A stretch of DNA of 64,000 nucleotides from Porphyromonadaceae bacterium UBA7207 (GTDB lineage Bacteria > Bacteroidota > Bacteroidia > Bacteroidales > Muribaculaceae): the NCBI GenBank assembly GCA_002490635.1, contig DKUJ01000022.1, positions 7,676 to 71,675 of the forward strand, written 5' to 3'. Positions 63,001 through 64,000 of this stretch are shown here, in pieces. A program made the position numbers and the translations under genes. Below the pieces are notes generated by a model. It saw only the letters and a program-made list of their open reading frames with translations, ran no database searches and had not been told where the DNA came from. Every line of letters starts with the position of its first letter. The stretch's first letter is position 1.

Positions 63001-63753
63001 ACCTCCGACATGTGCGCCTTGGGTAGCGGAGAGAACCAGGTTCTCTACTCCTTCCAGGAGGACTATCCCTCCGACTACTCGCTCAGCATGGTAAGCTACA
63101 ACATCGGCACCGCGCACACCATCTCCACAGTACCCGATGCCACGTATCCCGAGCTGAGCCGCTATCTGCTCAACGGCAACGTAAACGTCGTAGCCCGTCC
63201 GCAGGCATTGTTCCTGAGCCAGACCCGCGGCAGCGGCAACAACACCGCCAATGTTCCCGTGGTGCTCATCGCCGACTACGACCAGAACATTCTCTTCAAC
63301 TCCGGTAACGACTGGGAGACCCTCGGCGGCGGCGACGGCGCTCTGGCTGTCAATGCCGACGCCACACTGATGGCCGTTACCGACGTGGCGCAGAATGTGC
63401 ATATCATGCGACTGAACTGGGAGGCCGGTTTCAAAGCCGAACACATCTATTCCTTCCCACTGGGCTCCGACACCAACACCTACCAGATGGCATTCGACCC
63501 CGCCGGTCGTCTGTTCGTGGCCAACCGCGCCTTCACGGCAGCGTATGCCGTGCCTCAGCCCGAAAGCCAGGCCATAACCGAAACCGGACTCACTTTCAAA
63601 GCCGTATCTGGCGTCGAGGACATCACCGTTGATACCGACAACAGCGTTGTGGAATACTACAACCTCCAAGGCATCCGCATGGATAGCGACAACCTTGCCC
63701 CCGGCATATACATCCGCCGCCAGGGCGACACAGTCACCAAAGTGAGAATTTAA
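60028..63753 (+). CDS. Giant N-acetylmuramoyl-L-alanine amidase with long C-terminal region and sorting-like tail
   Basis: 1241 residues. Signal peptide ~1-23. Amidase_3 domain (~35-310): IYINPGHGSWTG (His43), a Glu in FFESN, and FFISVHSNAHTDG, the three zinc/catalytic positions. A carboxypeptidase-like regulatory module (~325-395; AEVVLYKGGQEISRY...GLEPGNDYTVAVTAPGYK) follows, then a propeller-like region (~420-1170) and the tail VEYYNLQGIRMDSDNLAPGIYIRRQG near-identical in form to the gene at 11588. It cleaves peptidoglycan amide bonds; the large region may bind wall or partners. Confidence 0.92.
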   Translation: MKTLRLFLAGAAALMCAATASSAPINPAETDIETLRIYINPGHGSWTGGDRALPTIKHGPYNSTAPDTTGFFESNTNLWKCLSMVDKLREYGLKFDGTLNQVNPNPARRGPALDMRNNIVMSHVKLGPYPVGSGDAHAYNRDLYEIACEVERNNFDFFISVHSNAHTDGSNTNYPALFVRGENRTASVEGSDDACRVFWPFAFQDEHQTWSTYSMTNPALYYDIDFQHGDYAINNIDGKQYKGYYGVLRHGVIGFLCEGYFHTYQPARHRAMNMDVCRHEGIGYAHGLAAIFGIPTESYGELYGIVRDRHERFRHTYYNCSASSYDAMKPINNAEVVLYKGGQEISRYTTDDEFNGAFVFTGLEPGNDYTVAVTAPGYKPAHEDFCGPFTVEASKTTYPRVYLESEDYVPPAVSYSDYPDEAAGADGILAAPSYAFKRVFTDKTITALKDKTVRRLIVRDRYIYVLALDAENNPTVVVLNSDNLSQIAQVSTEGCEGTEYALSDIQVTSDGQLIGCSMELCHLTDEEVEEGEERGVCNIYRWTNDDNGVPSGAPRIWFTTMMTGNLFKAWTGQSMAYTGTLQEGRMLLSSASCYYNRKIFFTIIDIVDGAKSSEGYSNKSDVCDYFNVDDLQDFTFTISPLSSQSFIANSTHALARQYTINDMALETELSEAMSPKASGQAGFFRFAGHSMMVAPAVDADSKNIGLRLLDITDGLDKARLVETTNTELKASEGIAAAAGRTEVVRDEEDRVTAAYMHLYILRPGGKITRMTTKGVEQPVEIPAYAYNPSIGELSGANGYNISFSLTDAADVFLRLRDKTAGTVVDLDAVSLEKGENSLPVYSNNIPEGEYEVDIVVDNKAVAGVKELFRNEIESSGVAVDCNPASPFFGNAYFTIKAGERGVMQYDPMFTPATEAPYQSGGWDLSIGGSCFRASTLADGTLLVSDFGDKQGGIYVIDPANPSTPRYSMFEGTQNPASGEWTNAQGQVIGGSTSDMCALGSGENQVLYSFQEDYPSDYSLSMVSYNIGTAHTISTVPDATYPELSRYLLNGNVNVVARPQALFLSQTRGSGNNTANVPVVLIADYDQNILFNSGNDWETLGGGDGALAVNADATLMAVTDVAQNVHIMRLNWEAGFKAEHIYSFPLGSDTNTYQMAFDPAGRLFVANRAFTAAYAVPQPESQAITETGLTFKAVSGVEDITVDTDNSVVEYYNLQGIRMDSDNLAPGIYIRRQGDTVTKVRI

Positions 63754-63794
63754 CCCCGGCCACTCTTACATCTGGAAGAGATTCCATATTAATA

Positions 63795-63834
63795 ACACCA
63801 CCCCAAAAGTCGACCAGAACTTTTGGGGTGGTGT
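63795..63834 (+). terminator. Terminator of the amidase operon
   Basis: ACACCACCCCAAAAGT pairs perfectly with ACTTTTGGGGTGGTGT (16 bp, 8-base loop), followed by TTTATTTGG. It lies 42 bases after the amidase stop. Confidence 0.93.
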
Positions 63835-63929
63835 TTTATTTGGTGCCGCTATATTCGATATGGTTTTCAAATGGTTTTCTCCTAAACGGAAAACCATGTC
63901 TCAATCCTATCTGCCTTACAATCAAAATC

Positions 63930-63997
63930 ATTAGTGTCCACTAAAAAATCAAAAGAATTCATTGAAATTCAATTTGTTATTATTACTGTCCGCTAAA
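63930..63997. repeat. Pair of 16-bp repeats near the right edge, possible IS terminus
   Basis: ATTAGTGTCCACTAAA (63930-63945) and ATTACTGTCCGCTAAA (63982-63997) are direct repeats with two differences, 52 bases apart, in an AT-rich stretch. In reverse they read TTTAGyGGACAsTAAT, like the ends of Bacteroidales IS4-type elements as far as I recall. An IR-like pair ATGGTTTTC/GAAAACCAT also lies at 63871-63897. No transposase is visible before the window ends. Confidence 0.4.
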
Positions 63998-64000
63998 CTT

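Noticed and set aside
1..64000. CRISPR arrays, rRNA, tRNA
   Set aside because: No regularly spaced short repeats were seen, and the only T-arm-like GGTTCGAATCC sequence belongs to tmRNA; reading by eye could miss a single tRNA.

Overview
The window looks like chromosome of a gut Bacteroidales bacterium, most likely of the Muribaculaceae type. GC is high for the order and the coding strand is rich in C at third positions. Supporting features are a PKD-like lipoprotein next to a truncated outer-surface gene, a DUF3078 protein, a DUF4271 protein, a fused SecDF, Bacteroidales-style promoters (TTTG, about 19 bases, TAnnTTTG), secreted proteins with 'YNLQG...GIYIRRQG' C-terminal tails, and a tmRNA encoding a GENNYALAA tag. 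The species call is inference; no rRNA is present.

Layout. 0-5.3 kb (+): end of a surface gene, PKD lipoprotein, GHL10-type secreted glycosidase and a small lipoprotein. 5.3-10.5 kb (-): sigma-54 regulator, LptE, TPR protein and SecG, followed by a U32 peptidase-like protein and a HAD phosphatase. 10.46-11.59 kb: a gene-free, AT-rich region made of two diverged copies of a ~400 bp unit carrying eight TTATNNACA boxes; this is the best candidate for a replication origin. 11.6-17.3 kb: a secreted two-repeat protein, a secreted nuclease/phosphatase and secDF. 17.4-34.3 kb (-): long, tightly coupled housekeeping runs (pyrF, prfA, YitT, G3E GTPase, TatD, yidD, rnpA, hemD, DUF4271, LOG, TPR, nucleoside kinase) ending upstream in a lipopolysaccharide-type glycosyltransferase/kinase cluster, a carboxynorspermidine dehydrogenase-like enzyme and a flippase-like membrane protein. 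34.6-37.0 kb: a TonB-dependent receptor split by one in-frame TAG. 37.25-40.2 kb (-): apt, a perfect parS site, mnmG, ybeY. 40.3-46.2 kb (+): phoH, purC, ubiE, then a four-gene chain of DUF3078 protein, two unknown exported proteins and a nuclease/phosphatase. 46.2-50.8 kb (+): two palindromic operator-like sites and a glutamate-dependent acid resistance cassette (gadB, glsA, gadC). 50.9-51.3 kb (-): ssrA. 51.5-55.4 kb: a divergent pair, a large secreted protein and a membrane-anchored TPR/LuxR-type regulator, with less biased codon use than the surroundings. 55.5-58.3 kb (+): 2-oxoacid:ferredoxin oxidoreductase. 58.3-63.8 kb (+): GH25 lysozyme, beta-propeller protein and a giant N-acetylmuramoyl-L-alanine amidase. 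The last 160 bases hold repeats that may be the edge of an insertion sequence.

How it fits together. parS, rnpA-yidD, mnmG and the box-rich duplicated region within about 30 kb suggest that this is the origin-proximal part of the chromosome. Most operons use one- to four-base stop/start overlaps (TGATG, ATGA), implying translational coupling. No CRISPR array, complete mobile element, rRNA or tRNA was seen.
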